Shown here one piece after another: positions 55,867 through 64,000 of a DNA stretch of 64,000 bases (position 1 is the first letter of the stretch; every line of letters begins with the position of its first letter). The stretch covers positions 1 through 64,000 of the forward strand of contig NZ_FOKZ01000013.1 of NCBI RefSeq assembly GCF_900112285.1, given 5' to 3'. The notes under the pieces were generated by a model. It did no database searches. It was not told where the DNA came from and saw only the letters and a list, made by a program, of their open reading frames with translations. The DNA comes from Polaromonas sp. OV174. Lineage in GTDB: Bacteria > Pseudomonadota > Gammaproteobacteria > Burkholderiales > Burkholderiaceae_C. A program made the translations under genes and the position numbers.

Positions 55867-57408
55867 GTGTCTTTAGCCAGCAGCGCTAACCCGGCTTCGC
55901 TCTTGCCACAGCATCACTCCGGCAAGCTGTGGATGGGGCTGCTTGCGGCCCTGCTGGCCGTGCCCTGGCTCAACCCCTACACCTCGGGCCCTACGTCCAA
56001 CGCCTGGCCGTGGCTGTTTTCGGCGCTGTGCGCGCTGGGCGTGTGGCAGTGGCGGCGCGGGCTCAATGCCAAACTCATCGCCAGCGCCTGGGTGTTGGCC
56101 GCCACCTTGAGCGCGGCGATCGCCTTGCTGCAGTACTTTGGACTGGCGCAGGCCTTGAGCCCCTGGGTCAGCCAGAGCCTTGTTGGCGAGGCTTTTGCCA
56201 ATTTGCGCCAGCGCAATCAATTCGCCACGCTGACCAGCATGGGCTTGATCGCGCTGATTGCGCTGGCCGGATGGTCGGCCCGAGCTGTGCCGGCCTATCG
56301 TCCGCCACGGTGGTTTAGTGTCGTGGCCTTGCTGCTGGCGCTGGGCAATGCGGCCAGTGGCTCGCGCACGGGTTTGCTGCAGTGGCTGCTGATTCCCTTG
56401 CTGACTGCCTGGTGGGCGCTGCCGGGCCGGCGGTATTTGCTGGTGTTGGCGCTGCAGGCTGCTGTAGCCTATGCGATTGCCGTGCTGAGCTTGCCCTGGC
56501 TGCTGGAACTGGTGACCGGCACGCATATCGGTGGCTTGTTCGGCCGGCTGACAGAAGCGCCGACCTGCCAGAGCCGCAAGATACTGTGGTCCAACGTGCT
56601 GACGCTGATTGGCCAAAAGCCGTGGCTGGGCTGGGGCTGGGGCGAACTGGACTACGCGCACTTCATTACGCTTTACGACGGGCCGCGCTTCTGCGCCATT
56701 TTGGACAACGCCCACAACCTGCCGCTGCAACTGGCGGTGGAGCTGGGCCTTCCCGCTGCCGTGGCGCTATGCGGCGGTGCCGGTTGGCTGGTCTGGCGGG
56801 CCCAGCCCTGGCGTGAAACCGATGCGGCGCGGCAAATGGCCTGGGGTGTGCTGGCCGTCATCGGCCTGCACAGCCTGCTGGAATATCCGCTGTGGTACGG
56901 GCCGTTTCAGCTGGCGGTGGGCTTGTGCCTGTGGCTGCTGTGGCCTTCAGGTCAAGAATTTAAGGAAAATAAGCCGCTAGGCCAATACCTGCAGGCACTA
57001 ACAGCTACTATTTTGATAGTAACGTTGACATGCTTGGCCGTCAGCTACTACCGGGTCAGCCAGATCTATCTGCCAGTGGAAGGGCGCAGCACCGCTTACC
57101 GCGACGACACGCTGGCCAAAATACGCGGCAGCTGGTTGTTTCCAGATCAGGCCCGCTTTGCGGAGTTGAGCGTCACCACGCTCAAGCCCGAAAATGCCGC
57201 GGCTATGCATGCCATGGCACTAGAGTTGCTGCACTTTTCGCCGGAGCCGCTTGTGGTTCAAAAGCTGATCGAAAGCGCCGTGATGCTGGGCCGCGATGAC
57301 GAGGCCGTGCAGTATCTGGCACGCTTTCGTGCCGCCTATCCAGAGGAGCATGCGCGCTGGGCACAGGGGAACGCCAAACTCCCGGCTGCGTTGCAGCGCG
57401 TGCAGTGA
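55867..57408 (+). CDS. Wzy/PglL-type O-oligosaccharyltransferase
   Basis: This 513-residue polytopic membrane protein of the O-antigen ligase/Wzy superfamily has a large periplasmic loop containing the signature histidine (ILDNAHNLPLQLAVELG) and a soluble C-terminus of the Wzy_C_2 kind found in PglL. PglL enzymes move lipid-linked glycans onto pilin and other periplasmic proteins, matching the pilA locus nearby. The start is uncertain: GTG 55867 with an AGG site is preferred; the open frame begins at TTG 55774. A family B repeat lies within the coding sequence (residues about 366-385) in frame, at the junction before the last membrane helix. Confidence 0.82.
   Translation: MSLASSANPASLLPQHHSGKLWMGLLAALLAVPWLNPYTSGPTSNAWPWLFSALCALGVWQWRRGLNAKLIASAWVLAATLSAAIALLQYFGLAQALSPWVSQSLVGEAFANLRQRNQFATLTSMGLIALIALAGWSARAVPAYRPPRWFSVVALLLALGNAASGSRTGLLQWLLIPLLTAWWALPGRRYLLVLALQAAVAYAIAVLSLPWLLELVTGTHIGGLFGRLTEAPTCQSRKILWSNVLTLIGQKPWLGWGWGELDYAHFITLYDGPRFCAILDNAHNLPLQLAVELGLPAAVALCGGAGWLVWRAQPWRETDAARQMAWGVLAVIGLHSLLEYPLWYGPFQLAVGLCLWLLWPSGQEFKENKPLGQYLQALTATILIVTLTCLAVSYYRVSQIYLPVEGRSTAYRDDTLAKIRGSWLFPDQARFAELSVTTLKPENAAAMHAMALELLHFSPEPLVVQKLIESAVMLGRDDEAVQYLARFRAAYPEEHARWAQGNAKLPAALQRVQ
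56961..57022 (+). repeat. Family B repeat inside the PglL-like gene
   Basis: AAGCCGCTAGGCCAATACCT, GCAGGCACTAACAGCTACTA and TTTTGATAGTAAC match the intergenic family B. The copy is read through in frame, adding about 20 residues (FKENKPLGQYLQALTATILI) next to a membrane helix. Confidence 0.6.
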
Positions 57409-57436
57409 AGTGAGTCCGGCCGGCTCGGGGCGTGGT

Positions 57437-57961
57437 TCAGGGGTTTACAAAGCTGCCCGATTTGCCGCCGTGCTTTTCCAGCAGCTTGACCTCGGTAATG
57501 GTCATGCCGCGGTCCACCGCCTTGCACATGTCGTAAATCGTCAGCAGGGCGATGTTGACGGCAGTCAGGGCCTCCATCTCGACGCCGGTGGGGCCGACGG
57601 TCTCCACCGTGGCGGTGCAGCTGACATGCCCGGTTTCACCATCAATAAGACTTGCAACGCCCGCACTGTCTTCGGGAGAGGCTACGAATTCAATAGCAAC
57701 CCGGGTCAAGGCCAGCGGATGGCAGAGCGGGATCAGGTCGCTGGTTTTTTTGGCCGCCATGATGGCGGCAATGCGTGCCACGCCCAATACGTCGCCTTTT
57801 TTGGCATTGCCGGCCAGAATCAGGGCCAACGTGACCGGCATCATCACAATCCGGCCTTGGGCGACGGCGATGCGATGTGTGGCGGCCTTGGCCGCCACGT
57901 CGACCATGTGGGCTTGGCCCTGGCCGTCAAAATGGGTGAGGGGTGAAGAAGACGTCGTCAT
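57437..57961 (-). CDS. moaC: Cyclic pyranopterin monophosphate synthase
   Basis: This 174-residue enzyme of molybdenum cofactor synthesis, acting after MoaA, forms cyclic pyranopterin monophosphate. The signatures [13 protein letters not shown] and the catalytic [24 protein letters not shown]-terminus are intact. It is a single gene, convergent with the PglL-like gene and divergent from the M48 protease gene. No other moa gene is in the window. Confidence 0.97.
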   Translation of the reverse strand: MTTSSSPLTHFDGQGQAHMVDVAAKAATHRIAVAQGRIVMMPVTLALILAGNAKKGDVLGVARIAAIMAAKKTSDLIPLCHPLALTRVAIEFVASPEDSAGVASLIDGETGHVSCTATVETVGPTGVEMEALTAVNIALLTIYDMCKAVDRGMTITEVKLLEKHGGKSGSFVNP

Positions 57962-58041
57962 GCTGATACAGAACCTTTACAACTATGCGTCATCATAAGA
58001 GCTTGTTTGCGCACCCCTCCATGCCACCAAGGTGATTGCTT

Positions 58042-59673
58042 TTGTTTCCATCGATTCGTTCTGAAAACCATCCCCTCAAACCGCAGTTTGTGCTGCGTCG
58101 GCTGACGCTGGCTCTGGTGCTTTCCATGGCATCGGCCCAGCTCTCGCTGGCGCAAGTGCCGGGCGCCGGGGCTGGCTCCAGCTCGGCTACCCTGCCGTCG
58201 CTGGGCGACAACTCCGAGTTGTCGGCGGCGGCCGAGCGCCGCATTGGCGACCGCATTGCCGTCAGCATTTACCGCGACCCGGACTATATGGATGACCCGG
58301 TGCTGGGCGACTACCTGCAAAGCATCTGGCAGCCGCTGATGGCTGCCGCGCGTGCGCGCGGCGAGTTGAATGCCGAGCTGGAGGAGCGCTTTGCCTGGGA
58401 GGTTTTCCTGGTCCGCGATCGCAGCATCAATGCCTTTGCCCTGCCCGGCGGCTATTTTGGCGTGCATCTGGGCCTGATTGGCGCGGTGAGCAGTGCCGAC
58501 GAGATGGCGGCCGTGCTGGCGCACGAGTTGAGCCATGTCACGCAGCGGCATATCTCGCGGCTGATGACGCAGCAAAGCCGGCAGGCGCCGTGGATGATTG
58601 CCGCCATGATTCTGGGGGCGCTGGCGGCCAGCAAAAGCCCTAACGCCGCCGGTGCGGCCATCGTCGGTGGGCAGGCGCTGGCGGCGCAGGGCCAGCTCAA
58701 TTTCTCGCGCGACATGGAGCGCGAGGCCGATCGTGTCGGTTTTGGCGTCATGGGCGATGCCGGCTATGCCAGCAGCGGCGTGGCCAATATGTTTGAAAAA
58801 CTGCAGCAGGCGGCGCGGCTCAATGACAACGGCTCCTTTCCCTACCTGCGCTCGCACCCGCTGACCACCGAGCGGATTGCCGAAGCGCAGGCCAGGGCGC
58901 AACTGGCGCCGGCCACCAAGCTGTCTGGCGACAGCCAGGCCGAGCGCGGCAAGGCGCAGCTGCTGCATGCCATGATGGCCGCGCGGGCCCGCGTCCTGGC
59001 CGCGCCCGGGGTGGATGGCTTGCGCGCCATGGTGAGTGAAGCGCGCCAGCGGGCCGCTACACCGTCGCCGCTCCAGGCGCCGGCTTCGGCGGCCAATATC
59101 CGCGATGCCGGGGCCTTGTATGCCGGCGCCCTGGCGTCGGCGCAACTGCGCGACTTTGCTGCCGCACGCAGTTTTCTGGCGCCGCTCAAGCCGCTCACGG
59201 CCGAGGGGCAGCGCGCCAGCCAGACCTTGGAATTGCTGGCCGTAGAGATCGATTTGCAGGCCGGGGTGGTGCCGCCCTCAGCGGCATCGTTGGATCTGGC
59301 CAAGGCCAGCACGCGGGCCGAGGTGCTGACTCAGGCCAGGTCGCTGATGGCGGCGCAGCGGGCGCCCGAGGTGTCAAGCCGGCTGCAGAGCTGGGTCGCC
59401 AGCCATCCCAGGGATGCGCTGGCCTGGCAGCTGCTGGCCGTGGCCTATGGCAAGCAAAACCAGAGTGTGCGGGCGATTCGCGCCGATGCGGAAAGTCGAG
59501 CCGCGCAGCTAGACTACCCGGCGGCGCTGGACCGCTTCAAGGCGGCGCAGGCGCTGATGCGCAGCAATCCGGGCAGCGCCGATTATGTGGAGGGTTCCAT
59601 CATCGACACGCGAGCCCGTCAGATGGATCTACTGATCAAGGAACAGGCGCTGCAGGACAAAGTCGATCGCTAG
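58042..59673 (+). CDS. M48-family periplasmic metalloprotease with TPR-like region (BepA-like)
   Basis: This 543-residue exported protein has a signal peptide (cleavage near SLAQ), a zinc protease domain with HELSH at about 161-165 and a third ligand in DMEREADRVG, and a helical repeat C-terminus resembling TPRs. The architecture is that of BepA/YfgC, which maintains assembly of LptD and outer-membrane proteins. The start is a TTG at 58042 with AAGGTGA upstream; no ATG is suitably placed. It overlaps the convergent holin-family gene by 45 nt. Confidence 0.88.
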   Translation: MFPSIRSENHPLKPQFVLRRLTLALVLSMASAQLSLAQVPGAGAGSSSATLPSLGDNSELSAAAERRIGDRIAVSIYRDPDYMDDPVLGDYLQSIWQPLMAAARARGELNAELEERFAWEVFLVRDRSINAFALPGGYFGVHLGLIGAVSSADEMAAVLAHELSHVTQRHISRLMTQQSRQAPWMIAAMILGALAASKSPNAAGAAIVGGQALAAQGQLNFSRDMEREADRVGFGVMGDAGYASSGVANMFEKLQQAARLNDNGSFPYLRSHPLTTERIAEAQARAQLAPATKLSGDSQAERGKAQLLHAMMAARARVLAAPGVDGLRAMVSEARQRAATPSPLQAPASAANIRDAGALYAGALASAQLRDFAAARSFLAPLKPLTAEGQRASQTLELLAVEIDLQAGVVPPSAASLDLAKASTRAEVLTQARSLMAAQRAPEVSSRLQSWVASHPRDALAWQLLAVAYGKQNQSVRAIRADAESRAAQLDYPAALDRFKAAQALMRSNPGSADYVEGSIIDTRARQMDLLIKEQALQDKVDR

Positions 59674-59982
59674 CTGCAGCACGGAGTAAATCAGCGAGCC
59701 TATCAGCGCCGCGGAAAAACCGCGCACGCTCAGGCCGCTGACCAGGCTGGCCGCCGCCCAGAACATCAAGGCATTGATGATGAACAGGAAAAGGCCTAGC
59801 GTGACCACTGTCACGGGCAGGGTCAGCAAGACCAGAATCGGGCGCACCACCATGTTCAGTGCGCCCAGCACGGCCGCCGCAATCAGCGCCGCCGTGAAGC
59901 TGCTCACCACCACGCCCGAATAAAGATAAGCCACCGCCAGCAAGGCGGCGGCGCTTAACAGCCAGTTGATGATGAGTTTCAT
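59629..59982 (-). CDS. Phage holin family (PF04020-like) membrane protein
   Basis: This 117-residue protein has four hydrophobic helices with polar MKLIINWLLSAAALL start and the NMVVRPILVLLTLPVTVVTLG segment typical of the mycobacteriophage-holin-like family common in ordinary bacterial genomes. Despite the family name there is no phage context. The ATG at 59982 is chosen over a longer frame. Its 3' end overlaps the M48 protease gene on the other strand by 45 nt. Confidence 0.85.
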   Translation of the reverse strand: MKLIINWLLSAAALLAVAYLYSGVVVSSFTAALIAAAVLGALNMVVRPILVLLTLPVTVVTLGLFLFIINALMFWAAASLVSGLSVRGFSAALIGSLIYSVLQLAIDFVLQRLFLDQ

Positions 59983-60079
59983 GGCCGAAGAATACCACCG
60001 CAGACCGACCGGCAAAGGGGGCTGCGGCTGGCCTCATGCAGAGTCAGGCAGGGGTCTCAGCAGGCCCCCGCCCCAGGCA

Positions 60080-60808
60080 TCAGCTCTGCTGCGCCGTGGC
60101 GCTGGCTGCGGCCTTGCTGCGGCGGTTGGCCCACCAGCCCGCTGCCAGCACGCCGGCAATCGCCAGAGCGTAAGTGGCCCAGGCGGCGGCGCTGTGCAGG
60201 GTCTGAGCCGAAGGCAGGCTGTCAGGGCCGCCATAAATCGGGTCGAGCCAACGCTCACCCACAATCATGTTGGCGGCGGTAAAGGCCAGCACGGCGGCTC
60301 CGAGCTTGATGATGACGGGGAAGCGCTCCACCAGCTTGAGCACCATGGTGCTGCCAAACACCACGATCGGCACGCTCACCAGCAGGCCGATGATGACCAG
60401 GTCAAACGCGCCGTGCGCGGCACCGGCCACGCCCAGCACGTTGTCAATGCCCATCAGTGCGTCGGCAATCACGATGGTTTTCATGGCGCCCCAGAAGGTA
60501 CTGGCGGCCGGTCCCGCGTGCTCCTTGTCGCCCTGATCGGCCAGCAGCTGATAGGCCACCCACAGCAGGCCCAGGCCGCCGACCAGCATCAGGCCGGGTA
60601 TTTTCAGCAGCCACACCACGCCCACCGTCATGACCGAGCGGACCACAATGGCGCCGGCGGCGCCCCAGACGATGGCTTTTTTCTGCAGATGCGGCGGCAG
60701 GTTGCGCGCGGCCAGCGCAATCACGATGGCGTTGTCGCCGGCGAGCACCAGGTCAATCAAAATGATCGCCAGCAGGGCGGACCACCAGGGGGTTGAAAAC
60801 AATTCCAT
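60080..60808 (-). CDS. TerC-family membrane protein, copy 2
   Basis: This 242-residue second TerC-family protein has helices with acidic pairs (LIDLVLAGDNAIVIALAARN; IADALMGIDNVLGVAGAAHG). It probably moves manganese or another divalent metal out of the cytoplasm. The ATG at 60808 has GGGAAG upstream. The preceding 150 nt contain several hairpins that may form a regulatory leader, although the known manganese riboswitch consensus was not found. It is only moderately similar to the copy at 47359. Confidence 0.9.
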   Translation of the reverse strand: MELFSTPWWSALLAIILIDLVLAGDNAIVIALAARNLPPHLQKKAIVWGAAGAIVVRSVMTVGVVWLLKIPGLMLVGGLGLLWVAYQLLADQGDKEHAGPAASTFWGAMKTIVIADALMGIDNVLGVAGAAHGAFDLVIIGLLVSVPIVVFGSTMVLKLVERFPVIIKLGAAVLAFTAANMIVGERWLDPIYGGPDSLPSAQTLHSAAAWATYALAIAGVLAAGWWANRRSKAAASATAQQS

Positions 60809-61284
60809 GGAACACACTTCCCAATATCAAGTTTCAAGGTGGAAATTCGAAAAACCGAATTCCCGGATAGGTGAAACCTGTCGGGCCGATGCCAGGCGGG
60901 ACTGGGGCTTGGATATGGATATTCATGCCGCGAACGCCTCGATCAAACCCGAACAGGTTTCAATCGAAGGTCTGGCTCGACATGCAGTGTGGCTGCATGC
61001 CCAACAAGCCGGAAGCGTGAGCCTCGTATTGACGACTTGTTGAAGCGATCTTGCGGCGGCCACTTGAAAAAGCGCTGCAGCAAATTCAGGGAGTTACTCC
61101 CCTTCGGTGCGATATTGGACAACAAAACCGTTCCCCTGGCAAATGCAGGGCTTTTCCGCCAGGCCGAGTGGGCCCTAAGCCGGGGCCGGGCGCGCCCTTG
61201 GCCACTAGCGTCGATAATAGGCAGCCCGGCTACGCCGGTTCGCGCAAGGCGCTGGCCGCCCCTCACTGTCGACTACTTTTCCCC
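60809..61284. other. Intergenic region with several inverted repeats, possible terC leader
   Basis: No gene is recognised in these 476 bases. Read on the minus strand toward the TerC gene, GGGAATTCG (60864-60856) pairs with CGAATTTCC (60849-60841), forming a 9-bp hairpin 32 nt before the start. GAAACCTGT (60953-60961 as seen on this strand) pairs with ACAGGTTTC (60873-60881), enclosing 71 nt, and CATGCAG/CTGCATG (60981-60999) makes another stem. This could be a structured 5' leader. Confidence 0.45.
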
Positions 61285-61710
61285 ATGCCCGGCATCCACA
61301 TCACCGACATCGAAGCCGCCATCAATTACTGGCGCGGCAAAAAACCTTCAGCCGACGGCCTGACGCTGGCGCCCGAGTTGCGCGCGCTGGCCGAGGTTTA
61401 CGCACTCATGGTGGTTCAGCATGAAGAGCTGGCCGACGTCAAAACCTTTCCGGCCAAGGCGCTGGCGGCCTGGATCGCCTGGTACGACACCACGGCCGAC
61501 ACGCCCTGCATCGCCATCTGCTCGACCAGCCAGGGCGATGAGCTCTGCAAGGGCTGCGGCCGCACCTTTGCCGAGGTGCAGCACTGGCTGGAGATGACGC
61601 CCTTCGAGAAACGCAGCACCTGGCGGCGCATCACGCTGGAGGCGACGGCCTGGCGCTTTGGCCGCTATGCCGACAGGGCGCTGGAGGGTCAGGCGCCTGA
61701 TCAAGCCTGA
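61285..61710 (+). CDS. DUF3717-DUF1289 fusion protein
   Basis: This 141-residue cytosolic protein has residues 1-70 resembling DUF3717 (ITDIEAAINYWR start) and residues 75-120 a DUF1289 cysteine-rich module (CIAICSTSQGDELCKGCGRT) whose four cysteines could bind a metal or iron-sulfur cluster. Neither domain has an assigned function. The ATG at 61285 was chosen because the DUF3717 motif begins at once; a longer upstream frame reads through non-coding DNA. It is followed by a repeat and a DUF2007 gene. Confidence 0.82.
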   Translation: MPGIHITDIEAAINYWRGKKPSADGLTLAPELRALAEVYALMVVQHEELADVKTFPAKALAAWIAWYDTTADTPCIAICSTSQGDELCKGCGRTFAEVQHWLEMTPFEKRSTWRRITLEATAWRFGRYADRALEGQAPDQA

Positions 61711-61777
61711 GGTATAAGCGAAACAGGCCTCTAGCCCAATAGGCATGAGCGCAAGAAGCTATCAATTTAATAGTTAA
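61711..61777 (+). repeat. Short intergenic repeat, family B copy 6
   Basis: AGCGAAACAGGCCTCTAGCC, CAATAGGCATGAGCGCAAGA and AGCTATCAATTTAATAGTT make this the clearest member of the family. It lies between two co-oriented small genes. Confidence 0.7.
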
Positions 61778-61794
61778 CCAGGCGCAGCCCACAC

Positions 61795-62097
61795 ATGCTC
61801 AGACTGACTCGCGCTCCCAATATTGCGATTGCCGCGCTGTGGGCCGATGCCTTGCAGCAAGCCGGTTTTTCGGCCAGCGTGCAACGCTATTTCCTGAGCG
61901 GCATCGCCGGCGAATTGCCGCCCGACCAGTGCCTGCCCGAGGTCTGGTTGACGCTGGACGAGGAGGCGCCCGCCGCCCGGGTCTTGCTGCACGCCCTGCA
62001 AAACATGCCGCAGCGGCGCTGGCTGTGCGGCTGCGGGGAAACGGTTGAAGGTGGTTTCGAGCAGTGCTGGCACTGCGGCGCGGCCATGCCGGCTTGA
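61795..62097 (+). CDS. DUF2007-family small protein with zinc-ribbon-like cysteines
   Basis: This 100-residue protein has an N-terminal ferredoxin-like segment (residues 1-75, as in DUF2007 proteins predicted to be signal transducers or PII-like) and a C-terminal CxCGETVEGGFEQCWHCG motif with four cysteines that probably bind zinc. The function is unknown. It is common beside purB in this group of bacteria (from memory, not checked). Confidence 0.8.
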   Translation: MLRLTRAPNIAIAALWADALQQAGFSASVQRYFLSGIAGELPPDQCLPEVWLTLDEEAPAARVLLHALQNMPQRRWLCGCGETVEGGFEQCWHCGAAMPA

Positions 62098-62100
62098 CTA

Positions 62101-62185
62101 GCCCCCACGTTCGCTCACTTCGTGTGCTCTCTACCCCCCCCGAGGGGGCTGCCCGCCTTGCGGCCCGGCAAAGCCGGCTCCGCGG
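62101..62185 (-). repeat. GC-rich intergenic repeat, family A copy 5 (inverse)
   Basis: Read on the minus strand it matches the family: CGCGGAGCCGGCTTTGCCGG...CCCTCGGGGGGGG...ACACGAAGTGAGCGAACGTG. With copy 6 it forms an inverted pair 55 nt apart. Confidence 0.85.
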
Positions 62186-62239
62186 CTCATACTGGCTTGA
62201 ATAGTTCAGTAGGCTAACCCAAGGGAGTTATTCACCAAT

Positions 62240-62329
62240 GGGGGCCGCGGGGCTGGCTTTGCCAGACCGCAGGCCCCGCCCCCTCGAGGGGGAACAGGCT
62301 ACACGAAGTGAGCCTGGACGGGGGTGGGC
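62240..62329 (+). repeat. GC-rich intergenic repeat, family A copy 6
   Basis: GGGGGCCGCGGGGCTGGCTT...CCCTCGAGGGGGAACAGG...CTACACGAAGTGAGCCTGG is a diverged member in which both arms of the small hairpin changed together (CTGGCTTTGCCAG instead of CCGGCTTTGCCGG). It ends 4 nt before the purB stop codon. Confidence 0.8.
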
Positions 62330-62332
62330 TTG

Positions 62333-63715
<1,383 letters not shown>

Positions 63716-63796
63716 TCAATTGTAGGCCGATGGCCGGCCAAGCCAAGTCGATAGAATAGCCTGCTTCCTGATCACGACCTTGACCCTCGCATCACC

Positions 63797-64000
63797 ATGA
63801 AACTCATCGGATCCGCTACCAGCCCCTATGTACGCAAAGTGCGCGTTGTGATGGCTGAGAAAAAGCTGGACTACCAGTTGCTGCTGGAAGACGTCTGGGC
63901 GGCCAACACCACCATTTCCGTCGCCAACCCGCTGGGCCAGGTGCCCTGCCTGGTGATGGAAGGCGGCGAAGCCGTATTCGATTCCCGCGTGATCGTCGAA
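63797..64000 (+). CDS. Glutathione S-transferase, N-terminal part (cut by the window end)
   Basis: The first 68 codons of a glutathione S-transferase are present: a thioredoxin-like N-terminal domain with MKLIGSATSPYVRKVRVVMA, the cis-proline glutathione-binding segment NPLGQVPCLVM, and DSRVIVE. Ser8 or Ser-Pro at the N-terminus would be the activating residue, as in bacterial GSTs near purB. The C-terminal helical domain lies beyond the window. The ATG is 84 nt from the divergent purB start. Confidence 0.92.
   Translation, partial: MKLIGSATSPYVRKVRVVMAEKKLDYQLLLEDVWAANTTISVANPLGQVPCLVMEGGEAVFDSRVIVE

Noticed and set aside
59629..59982. Prophage remnant suggested by a holin-family protein
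   Set aside because: This protein family is common outside phages, and no other phage gene is nearby.
60809..61000. yybP-ykoY manganese riboswitch upstream of the TerC gene
   Set aside because: The conserved loop sequences I know for this riboswitch were not found on the relevant strand.
60943..61266. 107-codon minus-strand frame in the terC upstream region
   Set aside because: Basic, low-complexity translation without a ribosome site or family; the region shows inverted repeats instead.

Overview
The window looks like chromosomal DNA of a high-GC betaproteobacterium of the order Burkholderiales, most likely family Comamonadaceae (Polaromonas, Rhodoferax or Variovorax-like). This rests on the kind of genes present (TRAP systems, IorAB, type 2 ArgC, a 2-aminoethylphosphonate ABC system with a Burkholderiales-type GntR regulator) and on two families of short intergenic repeats. 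The genus is an inference. No rRNA, tRNA, CRISPR array or complete insertion sequence was recognised.

Layout. 0-0.3 kb: 3' end of a group II intron (maturase C-terminus plus ribozyme domains V and VI). 0.4-4.8 kb: a three-subunit membrane-bound FAD sugar/alcohol dehydrogenase and a double-CDGSH iron-sulfur protein. 5.1-13 kb: an apparent iorAB-dctPQM operon (2-oxoacid:ferredoxin oxidoreductase plus TRAP transporter) divergent from a LysR regulator. 13-20.3 kb: housekeeping genes (slyD, birA, a SPOR protein, a SET-domain methyltransferase, a TlpA-like thioredoxin, topB). 20.3-27.7 kb: a minus-strand, largely overlapping set (glutamine synthetase-like ligase, GNAT, iron alcohol dehydrogenase, gamma-glutamyl hydrolase, aldehyde dehydrogenase, HAD phosphatase) divergent from an AraC protein that resembles the ethanolamine regulator EutR. 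27.7-39 kb: a phosphonate cluster: phnW and the 2-AEP ABC transporter on the minus strand, and a GntR regulator, phnA, phnZ, a DMT permease and a dimethylglycine dehydrogenase-like FAD enzyme on the plus strand. 39-48 kb: a two-component system, MarR regulator, recA-recX, argC, sucCD and a TerC protein. 48-57.4 kb: a PP2C/FHA/metallo-hydrolase signalling trio ending in a decayed ATPase fragment, then a type IV pilin with downstream genes that look like pilin or envelope modification enzymes, in DNA that looks less GC-rich. 57.4-64 kb: moaC, an M48 protease, a holin-family protein, a second TerC, small conserved proteins, purB and the start of a glutathione S-transferase.

How the genes fit together. 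The most interesting part is 20-39 kb. It joins a complete-looking gamma-glutamylation route for an amino alcohol (synthetase, alcohol oxidation, aldehyde oxidation, amide hydrolysis) under a EutR-like regulator to a 2-aminoethylphosphonate island. That island has PhnW and PhnA but no adjacent PhnY, has PhnZ without PhnY*, and carries an 804-residue FAD-GcvT enzyme that could demethylate N-methylated aminoethylphosphonates. My working hypothesis is that the region supports growth on aminoethyl compounds (ethanolamine, 2-AEP and N-methyl derivatives). Two transporter operons (phnS-phnT and dctP-dctQ) carry a hairpin directly after the binding-protein gene, a plausible way to make excess binding protein.
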